From Beroe ovata (taxonomy: Eukaryota > Ctenophora > Nuda > Beroida > Beroidae), in assembly GCA_946803715.1 (NCBI GenBank), contig CAMPET010000070.1:92764-105672 (forward strand): 12,909 nucleotides of DNA. Reading direction: 5' to 3'. Below are positions 1 through 8,063 of the stretch, one piece after another. The notes under the pieces were generated by a model. The model did not search any database, had not been told where the DNA came from, and saw only the letters and a list, made by a program, of their open reading frames with translations. Position 1 is the first letter of the stretch. Every line of letters starts with the position of its first letter. Made by a program: the position numbers and the translations under genes.

Positions 1-20
1 TGTGTGTGTGTGTGTGTGTG
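1..20. repeat. (TG)n microsatellite at left edge
   Basis: The window opens with ten TG dinucleotides, probably the end of a longer tract cut by the window or contig edge. The right end of the window is (CA)n, so both edges lie in the same class of simple repeat read in opposite sense. Confidence 0.9.
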
Positions 21-1157
21 TTCACGTGAGTCTATCATAATGTGTGAAATGCGTCATGATACCACATCTTTCTCTCATGATGGTTTACCCGTGTGATATA
101 ATCCGCGTCAGCCTCCGAGAGTCTCACTATTTTAATACCGTATTTGGTGAGAACTAAGCCACATTTACACACGGACCGTCTATATGGATCAGTTTTTTGT
201 TATCTCCACTACTATTACTTCCTCACCACTAAATGTCCGCGGTGTATATTTACTAAAATAATTTAATATCTTGCTTTTAGATAAAATACATCACGGTTTG
301 TTGGGTTTGTTCCAAGCCATTATCAAAGCTCCTGTGTTTTCACCGTAAAACCACTTAAACCATGATAAAAACCGCATTTCCTAGCAGCCAACCGGAGCTC
401 GTGGTAACCCTCCTTTAACGTTAATTATACGTTAATTATGCAGTTACATAATTACACTTGGGAAGGAAGGGGATTTAAACAATTCCAAAGCAGGGAAACC
501 CTTGTAATTGCCAAAGCCACGTCTTTCCCGTGTTGTATGGAATAATCCTAAAGTATTTTCTTGCGTTTGGCTTCATGAGGATGCGTGTATACGGTCTACC
601 GTCTATCATCTCCGACTGTAATATGATGAGCGATGAGATATGTCGATGTTATACACAGCTCAATGGTTCATTACTTAATTACTCAACAGTACGCACGCCG
701 TATTGCAATACTGATAGGTCACAGGATACAGTTCATACAGTATACAGTGTACAGTGACAGTGTACAGCCGTAAACAGTATATCTATTGGTCGTTAAGTTG
801 TTTTACGGCTTTGTGTGACATGGTTTGTGTGCGTACCGCATATATCGTGTTAGCGATACTATTGTTACAACGCTGTTGAGCAACATTTATGTTGCTACGG
901 CAACACATACTTTATTGCACTGTATTCGTGTATTACAGAGGCAGTTGTTACAGTGATTATTTGTCACTTTACTACTCGACATGGGGTGTGTCTGCTCTCC
1001 GCTCGGTTTCCTTGGTTACCATTGACTGTTGAATGATCACTCCGTTATTTCAGATATCCCCATTCCTCACACACCCCGTACTGTGTTCTGTCCTGTGTCC
1101 CCCGCTGTCCCCTAATTAACTGTGTCCCCTTATTTAACCCCGCTGTCCCCTCACCAT
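21..1157. other. non-coding region upstream of the plus-strand gene
   Basis: I see no supportable exon here. The longest open frame (530-757, plus) has no recognisable domain and no neighbouring splice structure. The stretch around 725-775 is rich in short overlapping words of the type AGTGTACAG and AGTATACAG. The same words recur at about 1950-2035 inside intron 2 of the downstream gene. Any promoter of the plus-strand gene should lie at the right end of this stretch, but I see no convincing core promoter element. Confidence 0.5.
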
Positions 1158-1219
1158 AGCCTGATCCTAACCCCTGTCCCCTATCCATATATGAGCCTGA
1201 TCCTAACCCCTGTCCCCTA
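1158..1219. repeat. 26-bp direct repeat, two copies, 36-bp period, in C-rich tract
   Basis: Copies at 1158-1183 and 1194-1219 are identical over 26 bases and are separated by 10 bases. Each holds CTGATCCTAA followed by CCCCTGTCCCC. The surrounding 1090-1220 contains further TGTCCCC words. The tract ends about 50 bp before the ATG of the plus-strand gene, so it probably lies in its 5' untranslated region or proximal promoter. Confidence 0.85.
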
Positions 1220-1271
1220 GGATCAGTTACCGACCCCCACCGTCATCAGAACACCTGCCTCCCTCTCCGAT

Positions 1272-2441
1272 ATGGATCAAGAAGAACCAAAACAAGGCTA
1301 CCCCACACGGTCACAAGTCATTTCAAAGTCGCCCACACAACAGCCACCCAAATCCCCTCAGCCACCCAAATCCTTGAGTCCTCAGCCACCTAAATCACCG
1401 CTGCTCCCCTCAAAATCGCCGGAGCCCGTACAGCCGCCAAAATCTCCTCAACCGGCGGCAAAACTACCGAGACCTTCCAGATTTTTACAGCCCACGACAC
1501 CCAAACAGGTAATGGAATGATTGAGGAAGTGCAAAAAGTTGTTTAGACCTGCAAACCACTGACGCATTCCCGAAGAGGGAATCGCGAGTAAACTGATTAC
1601 GTCATAATCACGTGACCACTACGTCATTATCACGTGACTATATTACATAATCACGTGACTGATGCCTATGTATTCAGGAAGAGTTCACGGCAGATACACT
1701 AACTGAACTCACGTCTCAAGAGCTTATTCTCCAAGCGGTCAACGAGACACGGAATATACAGCGACTCTGTTCAACATTAGGTAATTCCTGTTGGGTATTC
1801 CCGACGTTGGGTATTCGCGACATTGGGTATTCTAGAACTTGGGTATTCCGTACCCCAATCGGCGAGACAGTGGCTCAGTGAGACAGTGTCCCATTGACTA
1901 CAATAATTGTGTGCATATTGATAGTACAACGTACACACTCATATAACTGTAGTGTACAGTATACATTCAGTGTAATGTACTGCCCAGGACAGTGTACATG
2001 ATTATACACAGTACATTGGGTGTATGTACATTGTACTTTCTATATCATCGTGTCCTCACACACAGGGGTTGAGGCTGAGGACGATGAATCAGTGAAGAGG
2101 CAGGTGCAACGCGCAACTGGAACACTGAACAAGAATCTGAAACAACTCATGACAACAGTCATCACTGACACCAAGACTCTTTCACGGTTTATTACTGTCT
2201 CCAGTCTCTTTAGTGTCTTATTACTGTCTTTAGTGTCTTAATATGTTGTTCAAGACGCTGAAGAGAGACCAAAATATTGTTTTGCTGCCGTTTCATGTAT
2301 TCCTGTTATCATTTTACTTAATCCTTTCCGTGGTATGATGATTCGTTTAACAGGTTGGAAGAGGGCAAGACGAAGTCGGAAAAACGAGTCGCGGAATTGG
2401 AATCCCTCCTGGCGGATCATGGTATAACAGTACCAAAATAA
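1272..2441 (+). CDS. small four-exon gene: Lys-Ser-Pro-rich N-terminus, coiled-coil-like C-terminus, unknown function
   Basis: I join exons 1272-1508, 1678-1780, 2066-2186 and 2354-2441. All three introns have GT/AG ends, phases 0, 1 and 2 match across each junction, and the 549 nt give 182 residues plus TAA. The start is the first ATG in the frame, after a C-rich leader. Exon 1 (residues 1-79) is low-complexity, with repeated PPKSP-type units. Exons 2-4 (80-182) are charged and Leu-spaced, with an ending such as EKRVAELESLL that fits an amphipathic helix or coiled coil. There is no signal peptide or membrane segment in the joined product. Reading through the exon 3 donor would give a hydrophobic tail and an early stop, which supports splicing there. 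I do not recognise the family. Small adaptor or complex-subunit proteins often look like this, but that is a guess. It faces the zinc-finger array tail to tail. Confidence 0.7.
1599..1659. repeat. three spaced CACGTG palindromes in intron 1
   Basis: Three related units at 1599-1616, 1621-1638 and 1645-1659 each end in ATCACGTGAC, and the first two begin with ACGTCA. Each carries a CACGTG E-box. The spacing is 22 to about 21 bp, two helical turns. This may be a cluster of bHLH-type sites in the first intron of the plus-strand gene, or a simple tandem duplication. Confidence 0.8.
1791..1848. repeat. 16-bp period tandem repeat (TTGGGTATTC) in intron 2
   Basis: The ten-base word TTGGGTATTC occurs perfectly at 1791, 1807, 1823 and 1839, an exact 16-bp step. 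The six bases between copies vary. It starts ten bases after the exon 2 donor of the plus-strand gene. Confidence 0.9.
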
Positions 2442-3332
2442 CGGACAACTCGACTCCGATTCATGTATCGATCAGTTGATATGAATTTTGAAGCGGGATG
2501 AACGAATATGGTTTTGATCAGAGTTAAAGTAGTGAAATGTGAATACAAGGAGATGTTTTTTACGTGGATATATGACAGAACTTTTAATCTGAATTGCGCA
2601 GGCATAAAATTGGGTCTTGATAGGATAGCAGAATGAAACGAATTTAAATTTGACGTGATGTTAATTTTGAATTTGGTCTGGATGATATTTGGTCCAGATT
2701 TTAAGTTTTAAATCTAGATCTAGAGTATTGACTAATGATTTGATATTAACTGAAATTTTAATAAGAGCCAACAGCTTCCAAAGCCCTATGTGCACACATT
2801 ATTGCGAACTTTTTGACTCTCTCTATGAATCAGAATGGTCATTTATATTCGGGGAAAATTAGTTCAAATCACTTAACCGGGAGTAAAAACATTTTTAGTT
2901 TTCTTTGAGCTTTTTAAATGCGATGAATCCAATATCCACATTCATTTTAGTTCATTTTCTTAGTTCGGGTACCTAATGCCTTAGTTTTGAGTTTGTCTAT
3001 CAAAATTTAGATTTAGTGATAGCATCGTGATCAAAGATACGTAATTTGAAAGATTATGAGAATAATAAAATATTGGCAATGATGAATGATAATCAGGCAA
3101 CATTTTTGTTTTTTTAGATTTAAACTCAGAGTTCACTTTGTTTCTTATTAGATTCAGACTCCAATCGGCAGATCTATAATCATTGTAGGAATACTTGATT
3201 GGTTTGCAATTGCAGTTTGAAGGGTCATGACCGATATCTGCCTCCACAATCCACTTATCGACTAGCACTGTCCAGTGTACCATGTCTCTAAGTCATTGGC
3301 AGTTTCATTAGCGATAGCCTGCACCACCCCTC
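2442..3332. other. AT-rich intergenic spacer between tail-to-tail genes
   Basis: This holds the 3' end of the plus-strand gene from the left and of the zinc-finger array from the right. Short open frames on the minus strand (2417-2605 and 2981-3283) have no domain and no finger motif. I see no canonical minus-strand AATAAA close behind exon A. An AATAAA-containing stretch at about 3061 reads on the plus strand, roughly 620 bp after the plus-strand stop. Confidence 0.5.
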
Positions 3333-3766
3333 TCAACTGTCCACTACGCCAGTACTCAGGACCTGGTCCATATCCTGATACCGGACACCATGAGCGTAAT
3401 GGAGATGCGACTTCAAGTTTGTCAGTACGGAGAATGTTTTGGAGCACGTGGCACACGAGTACTTCCGTAACTTCATGTGGACAATCTTGATGTGGGAGGA
3501 GAGTCGCTTGAACGATTTTGTGCAGTAGGGGCACTGTCCCTCTCTGGAAGTTATTACTTGTCGGTTGTTCCCGCTTCGTGACACCTGCTGAGTGGTGTCA
3601 CTTGAAGTACCAATTCTGGATATCCTGGATATCTGATCATCTCTGTGTATATTGGAGCGAGATTCGTTGAGGAGTGTCTGGACGTTAGGATTGAGCTGGG
3701 GCTTGGATCTCGGCCGTATTGGGGGAACTTTTAGAACTTCGCTGCTTCGATCAGTGGAGTGTTGTT
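3333..3766 (-). CDS. zinc-finger terminal exon A (most 3' of the array)
   Basis: The acceptor is GATTTTCAG ending at 3767. The exon gives two bases for the split codon, then 143 residues and a stop at 3333-3335. It has the longest pre-finger segment of the array, 77 residues that are Ser/Arg/Asn-rich and look disordered. Finger 1 (78-96) is C-x2-C-x9-H-x4-H, the shortest in the set, three residues below the canonical spacing, so it may not contact DNA in the usual way. The linker is seven residues but has Lys where almost all others have Pro. Finger 2 (104-125) is a canonical C-x2-C-x12-H-x4-H with F and L core residues and helix positions -1/2/3/6 of V/T/N/S. The tail is 18 residues. The most divergent member, it may be the oldest or the least constrained. 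Confidence 0.88.
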
Positions 3767-3828
3767 CTGAAAATCGAGGTATTCGTGGGTCTGTGATGGA
3801 TTAACTTTAAGTAGTGGCACAACGCAGA

Positions 3829-3865
3829 CACACTCACACATGCGACACACACACACACAACACAG
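3829..3865. repeat. short (CA)n-rich tract
   Basis: An imperfect CACA tract lies just beyond the acceptor of exon A, in the intron or spacer between exons B and A. Confidence 0.7.
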
Positions 3866-4225
3866 TCAAGATCATGAGTATGAATGGGTACCATCAGACG
3901 TCAAACTCTAGGAGACCGAGCCGGCAAGCCATGCGGGTGATCTCCAAAGAGGGCGTGGTTATATCAACCAAACACGGATAAATTTGTCCAAAATTGGAAT
4001 TAAAGTTATGCACAATACGCATTATTTGGCAAGTTAAATAGATTAAACTGATGATTAAGACAGGAGGTAAAACATTTTCAAATTCACAGTGTCAAATATC
4101 CTCAACGTTTCAAATGACCTTTGACCGTTCCTTGGAATTGTATCTCTCATTATAGATAACATTGGCGATGCTACATTCATGGCTCAGCCATTTACTTGAC
4201 TTCCAAAAATGTATGACACACAACA

Positions 4226-4231
4226 TTTATT
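4226..4231 (-). terminator. candidate poly(A) signal AATAAA for exon B
   Basis: TTTATT on the plus strand reads AATAAA on the minus strand, about 130 nt after the stop codon of exon B. The distance is right for a cleavage signal that ends transcripts using exon B. Confidence 0.5.
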
Positions 4232-4360
4232 TTCAAACATACATCAACAAGGAGTCTCTTTTTCAAGCGGCCAGCAGCTGCACACGTAATAAAACATAGA
4301 ATAAGAACACTGATTCATTATATCGTCCAAACACTCCCACACACACATCCTATTCAGTAT

Positions 4361-4779
4361 TCAACTCTGATACAGATCCCTAATTAGGGACTTCATTTCC
4401 TCCTCAGATTCTCCCTCGGCCTCAGCAGCACTTGTTCCAACTCCGAGATCACTCTGAGAACAGGGTGGATATTCTGTCATCCCGAAACCAGTGACGTCAT
4501 CACTCGTCATCACACCTTGTTCCACATGACGAGCTGCACTACTACTAGATTCCTGCTGCTGCTGCTGTGAGTGGGTCACGTGGTATTTCTCTGTGGGGTG
4601 CAGTCGGTTTCGGTGCTGGACAAGATGTGTTTTCCGGGAGAATGCACTGCCACATGTCTTGCACGTGAAGGGCTTCAGCTTGAGATGTACGGAGTTGATG
4701 TGGCGTCTGAGGTGGCTCCGTATCAGTTTGGAGCAGTAAGGGCAGTAGTTGCTCGAGCCACGCTGGATTCCTGCACCAC
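4361..4779 (-). CDS. zinc-finger terminal exon B with long Gln/Ser/acidic tail
   Basis: The acceptor is CTGATCAG ending at 4780. A second AG nine bases further in keeps the same phase and would only drop three residues. An in-frame TGA sits directly upstream and there is no Met before the fingers, so the frame needs an upstream exon. Finger 1 (12-31) is C-x2-C-x10-H-x4-H, two residues short in the loop. The linker is LKLKPFT. Finger 2 (39-60) is canonical, C-x2-C-x12-H-x4-H, with helix positions -1/2/3/6 of R/T/H/Q, closest in the array to a classic DNA-contacting helix. It is followed by a 78-residue tail, far longer than in most of the others, with a run of five Gln, four Ser and then a Glu-rich stretch. 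Such a tail could act as an activation or interaction region; that is inference. Stop at 4361-4363. Confidence 0.9.
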
Positions 4780-5273
4780 CTGATCAGAATTATCTCACCC
4801 GGTTGGGAATGGTGAGGGGAGTGATGATGACTTGTGCAATGTTGTGAAGTGGCTGTGATACTGAAAATGGTTAAGTCGGTTTAAGAAAGATCACTGATTC
4901 GTCAGACCATTTGGAGTGATATTTTCAGGAAAAACATTCATTACGCGAAACTTTATAAACGAGTTTTGTTGATCAAAACTTTAAATCGTATACACTTACA
5001 GATTACACTGTAAGATTTACAGCCACTCATCTCAAATTGAAAGATTTTTAAAGAGTAAACTTCAAAGAGTTCGCTTTAACTTAGATAATGAATCATAGTA
5101 TTCGAAGTTTCGAATAATCAGTCCAATAATATTAATACTCCAGCCTCTGCCGTGGGCAAAGCTTCTCATTCAGCGTTCAGCAAACTTCCCGCCGTAGTGT
5201 CCACACCAGTAATAATTATTTGAAGAAGTTCCACAGATTTAGGTGGCACATCAACCATGAGGTGCCACTCAAC
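4780..5273. other. spacer between exons C and B
   Basis: AT-rich sequence with no finger motif, no supportable open frame and no clear minus-strand AATAAA. Confidence 0.5.
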
Positions 5274-5452
5274 TCAAGGTGGCATGTTATGAACGTTGGC
5301 GAGGTGCCGTATCTTGTCGGTTTTCTGTATGAATCTCACCGGGCAGTGCTCGCACGAGAATGGTTTTCTCCTCAAGTGAACACCGTTCACATGACGGACG
5401 AGGGTGTCGTTACGGGAAAAACTCCTCCCGCACAAGTCACAGGAGAACCGTC
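5274..5452 (-). CDS. zinc-finger terminal exon C (compact, canonical finger pair)
   Basis: The shortest exon of the array: two bases, 58 residues and a TGA at 5274-5276. The acceptor (CCTCTCCCTTGTCTAG ending at 5453) has the best pyrimidine tract in the window. Finger 1 starts after only three full residues (4-25) and is canonical, C-x2-C-x12-H-x4-H (CDLC...HVNGVH). The linker is LRRKPFS. Finger 2 (33-54) is C-x2-C-x12-H-x4-H, with helix positions -1/2/3/6 of Q/T/D/R. Only four residues follow. Both fingers keep full loop length, which in this array is shared only with exon M at the opposite end. The reading frame is easy to miss because other frames over this stretch, including ones driven by the neighbouring minisatellite, are longer. 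Confidence 0.9.
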
Positions 5453-5478
5453 CTAGACAAGGGAGAGGGGTGGAGAAT

Positions 5479-5610
5479 GGAGATGACAGCTGAGGATGAC
5501 AGCTGCTGTGGAGATGACAGCTGCTGTGGAGATGACAGCTGCTGTGGAGATGACAGCTGAGGATGACAGCTGCTGTGGAGATGACAGCTGAGGATGACAG
5601 CTGCTGTGTG
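5479..5610. repeat. minisatellite of eight GATGACAGCTG units next to exon C acceptor
   Basis: GATGACAGCTG starts at 5482, 5495, 5513, 5531, 5549, 5562, 5580 and 5593. Steps are either 13 or 18 bp (13, 18, 18, 18, 13, 18, 13), so two unit types are interleaved. Each unit contains the palindromic E-box CAGCTG. On the minus strand it lies in the intron 27 to 158 bases before the exon C acceptor and carries many AG dinucleotides. Confidence 0.92.
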
Positions 5611-5845
5611 GAGGAGGCGTGAACATGAGGAGCTGTGTGAGTGTGGGGGAAGTAATTCGAGGGGAAGCATTGGCGATCACTTGCATCGGAATCTAAGTTA
5701 AGAAATGAAAAAACAATTTATATGAAATTTATCAGCCGATATCATAATAAATAGGATAAATAAAATACAAAACAAGCCACTTATACCAAATTTATAAAAA
5801 GATAACACCTCATCAAATCTCCAGTAATTAATCTGTGCACGGCAG
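5611..5845. other. spacer between minisatellite and exon D stop
   Basis: AT-rich sequence with several A/T-only stretches around 5700-5800. No finger motif. The AATAAA words at about 5750-5765 read on the plus strand, not on the strand of the array. Confidence 0.5.
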
Positions 5846-6036
5846 TTAGGATCTCTGACCATGCCTGTCCCGTTCATGCTTCAACCTTTCCCAGTTTTGT
5901 CGGAAAGAAGCATCACAGAAAGCACACCCAAACGGTTTTATCTTCAGGTGCACTTGACTGATGTGTCGTTTGAGTTGGTGCTTGAAGTACTTTCCACAGT
6001 GGTGACAGGTCCCTCGACCACTGATCTTCTTGCCGC
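5846..6036 (-). CDS. zinc-finger terminal exon D
   Basis: The acceptor AATGACCAG ends at 6037 and has a weak pyrimidine tract. A TGA in the same frame lies one codon before the split codon and there is no Met before the fingers, so this cannot be a free-standing gene. The exon gives 62 residues and a TAA at 5846-5848. Finger 1 (10-29) is C-x2-C-x10-H-x4-H. The linker is LKIKPFG. Finger 2 (37-58) is C-x2-C-x12-H-x4-H with Trp and Glu in the helix (positions -1/2/3/6 of Q/W/E/K), a feature shared only with exon E. Four residues follow. The plus-strand open frame 5861-6127 is a shadow of this exon. Exon E, 206 bp upstream in transcript order, is the likely sister copy. Confidence 0.87.
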
Positions 6037-6241
6037 CTGGTCATTTGGTGCAAGTGTTGTGGTTTATGTTGTGGTTCGAGTGTTGTGTGAGTATATCATT
6101 TGCAACGTAAGCCATAGTTTGATTTAAGGGTGAGGGAGTGGATAGTGGATACTAGGGCGGAAATTTCAACAGAATCTATAGTACGAGAGCTGGCACAGAC
6201 GAAGTTTAAATACAATCAACCAAAGTCCACGTGATCTTTCC

Positions 6242-6435
6242 TCAGTCTTGAATCCCATGTTTGATCCGTTCATGGTTCCTTTTCTCCCATTTTCTCCCAA
6301 ACATAGCATCACATATTGAGCACGTGTACGGCTTCAGTCGGAGATGGACTTGGTGCACGTGACGTTTCATCTGACTTTTGAAGAAAGTTCCACAAAAGGG
6401 GCACATGCCACGGTTACTGTACTCTTCGAAATGTG
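6242..6435 (-). CDS. zinc-finger terminal exon E
   Basis: The acceptor is a strong TTTCCTCTTCCCCAG ending at 6436. The exon encodes 63 residues and stops at 6242-6244. Finger 1 (11-30) is CPFC...HVHQVH with ten residues between Cys and His. The linker is LRLKPYT. Finger 2 (38-59) is C-x2-C-x12-H-x4-H, with helix positions -1/2/3/6 of R/W/E/N. The Trp-Glu pair, the CDA start of the knuckle and the four-residue tail beginning with Gly match exon D. I read D and E as a local duplication that has since changed at helix positions -1 and 6. Confidence 0.9.
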
Positions 6436-6833
6436 CTGGGGAAGAGGAAATTTGAAATGTGTCAAAAGTAACAGTCATTACAGCCATAGATTATCTTTTA
6501 GGCGGGATGATTCATGACACATTAGAAGACTTAATTAATCATAATGAGAAGCAAAATTTAAATTGCTTGAGGACAGATAGTTCAGCATTTCAATTTCAGA
6601 ATTTCTTGCTGAATAATTGAAACAAATGCTTCTATTGATGTTTAACTCAAGTTGCCTTTAATATATTCAACACATTCGTCTAATAAAGAAACCAAATACC
6701 TTGGAAAGTCCTTGAAAATGCTACCAACATTTTTCTGTTTTCACGAAAAAGCCGATGCCATCGCATTTGCACTTCAGTGTCACTATCTTAAAAACTTAAC
6801 CCCGGGGTTTTTGAAGACAAAATACCAAATTCT
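6436..6833. other. spacer between exons F and E
   Basis: No complete finger motif. A plus-strand open frame (6652-6945) runs partly over exon F and looks accidental. On the minus strand around 6740-6785 there is a vague finger-like string with an in-frame stop, too weak to call a pseudo-exon. A minus-strand ATTAAA lies at 6657-6662. Confidence 0.5.
6657..6662 (-). terminator. candidate poly(A) signal ATTAAA for exon F
   Basis: TTTAAT on the plus strand gives ATTAAA on the minus strand, about 170 nt after the exon F stop. ATTAAA is the most common variant signal, but in AT-rich DNA it can occur by chance. Confidence 0.3.
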
Positions 6834-7099
6834 TCAGAGCCCACACAGCGAAGCAATTTCTTCAGTGTGCACTGATGTTTCGTGGGACTTTCTATTGAAA
6901 TTCTGTGTAAAAGTCTTCTTACAAAACCTACACTTAAACGGATGAATGTTCAAGTGAACGGCTTGTATGTGACGTTTGATGTTCTTAACGATTAGCTTCG
7001 AGCAATATTTGCATCTTACTTTACGGTTGCCACCAAATTTCTCCGAATCGTCATTTTGCTGAATTTCGTTCCTCATCCGTATCTTCGATGACTCGAAAT
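6834..7099 (-). CDS. zinc-finger terminal exon F
   Basis: The acceptor is GATTATTTTTCATCTAG ending at 7100. The exon gives 87 residues and stops at 6834-6836. A 28-residue lead with many charged and Asn/Gln residues precedes finger 1 (29-48), C-x2-C-x10-H-x4-H, CKYC...HIQAVH. The linker LNIHPFK has Asn where most others have Lys or Arg, as in exon G. Finger 2 (56-77) is canonical, with helix positions -1/2/3/6 of Q/F/N/S. A ten-residue tail follows. It is very close to exon G throughout the finger pair (for example NRK before finger 1 and NRKSHE at the end of the helix), which makes F/G the youngest-looking duplicate pair. Confidence 0.9.
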
Positions 7100-7300
7100 C
7101 TAGATGAAAAATAATCTCAAATATCAAGTACATGATCATGATAGTGATACTCGCGAAAACTGGTTTGGATGAGGCTATGAAAAGATTTGATGGCTTAGTG
7201 AAAGCTCATAAAATTGACTACGTTGATCATCAAGGGGAAACTGAAAGGATCAAAACAAATTGTTTACATTACAGCTCTGCAAGAGTCAAGATAGGTAGTC

Positions 7301-7306
7301 TTTAAT
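7301..7306 (-). terminator. candidate poly(A) signal ATTAAA for exon G
   Basis: TTTAAT on the plus strand, about 50 nt after the exon G stop on the minus strand. The position is suitable for 3' end formation. Confidence 0.4.
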
Positions 7307-7354
7307 CCAAAAATTCGAATAACTCAAAAAGTCGACCTCTTCAATCTTCGTCTT

Positions 7355-7587
7355 TCAATCCAAGGACATCATCTCGACCCGATGAACGGTCACCTCGTGT
7401 GACTTTCTGTTTGAGTTTTGGGAGAAAGTCCTCTCACAAAACCGACACTTAAAGGGGTAGATATTGAGGTGGACTGCGTTGACATGCCTCCGGATGTTGC
7501 CGACTATGATTTTGGAGCAATACTGACACCGATACTTCCGATTTCCCGACTTCGGACCGGTGGGGGTTTGATCTTGTGACGTCATAT
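7355..7587 (-). CDS. zinc-finger terminal exon G
   Basis: The acceptor is ATTCACACCCCCAG ending at 7588. The frame stays open further upstream to 7705 and includes Met codons, but the CCCCCAG acceptor gives the same phase as the other twelve exons, so I start there. The exon has 76 residues and stops at 7355-7357. A Thr/Gln/Pro-rich lead precedes finger 1 (20-39), C-x2-C-x10-H-x4-H, CQYC...HVNAVH. The linker is LNIYPFK. Finger 2 (47-68) is canonical, with helix -1/2/3/6 of Q/S/N/S. It differs from exon F at helix position 2 and a few framework sites. The tail is eight residues. Confidence 0.9.
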
Positions 7588-7775
7588 CTGGGGGTGTGAA
7601 TATTGTCTGCATCAGACTTAAAAAGTTTGAACTGTCTTTGAATGTGAGTGTGTGGCATGGATTCCTACCAAAAATCAGGTGTCTCCTATATGACTGATGC
7701 ATCAAAAACTACAAGGAGCTCAAAACTAAAAGATTGAACTAACATAACTATTGACTACTTACTTAAATTTAAACC

Positions 7776-7781
7776 TTTAAT
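7776..7781 (-). terminator. possible poly(A) signal ATTAAA for exon H
   Basis: TTTAAT on the plus strand, only about 14 nt beyond the exon H stop codon. The 3' untranslated region would be very short, so this is weak. Confidence 0.25.
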
Positions 7782-7794
7782 TCAGATGAGTTTC

Positions 7795-8063
7795 TCACTC
7801 CTTATCTTTATACACAATTTTCTCGCAAACATTTATCTCATGCTTATTCCGATGGTATTTTTGGGAGAAGGGGCGCTTGCAGAATTTACACTTGTAAGGT
7901 TGAAGATTACTGTGAACTGCGTTTATGTGCCGTCTGATGTTCCCGGCGACAACCTTCGCACAAATTGGACACTGGACAGGTTCCCTGATGGTCTCACTCT
8001 GCCACGGTTTGGTCCGGTTCTTGACGCCCCTTTTTCCACCCTGTACTTCGTCAGGAGTGGACT
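7795..8063 (-). CDS. zinc-finger terminal exon H, second finger ends in Cys
   Basis: The acceptor is CACGGTGTTTGCAG ending at 8064. The exon gives 88 residues and a TGA at 7795-7797. A 30-residue basic lead precedes finger 1 (31-50), C-x2-C-x10-H-x4-H, CPIC...HINAVH. The linker SNLQPYK departs most from the usual L-K-L-K pattern but keeps its length and the Pro-aromatic pair. Finger 2 (58-79) has C-x2-C-x12-H-x4-C: the final His is Cys. C2HC ligation still binds zinc, so I do not read this as decay. Helix positions -1/2/3/6 are Q/Y/H/K. The tail is nine residues and charged. It resembles F and G and probably belongs to the same duplication block. Two long plus-strand frames across it are shadows. 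Confidence 0.9.

Larger units (their letters stand above)
3767..4360. other. spacer between exons B and A
   Basis: Apart from the CA tract and a minus-strand poly(A)-type hexamer at 4226-4231, I see no finger motif or other coding signal on either strand in this 594-bp stretch. Confidence 0.55.

Noticed and set aside
530-757. Upstream open frame as a short gene on the plus strand
   Set aside because: There is no domain, no splice context, and the end runs into a low-complexity ACAGT-rich tract.
5479-5610. CRISPR-like array
   Set aside because: Units are 11-18 bp with no unique spacers, in an intron of a eukaryotic gene; it is a minisatellite.
5437-5686. Two overlapping minus-strand open frames with His/Ser/Gln-rich repeats
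   Set aside because: They are translations of the 13/18-bp minisatellite. The real coding frame here is the third one, starting at the exon C acceptor.
5861-6127. Plus-strand open frame of 88 residues with a hydrophobic end
   Set aside because: It is antisense to exon D for most of its length; the minus strand has two complete fingers.
6700-6800. Possible degenerate finger on the minus strand between exons F and E
   Set aside because: The ligand spacing is wrong, a stop interrupts it, and there is no acceptor of the shared phase.
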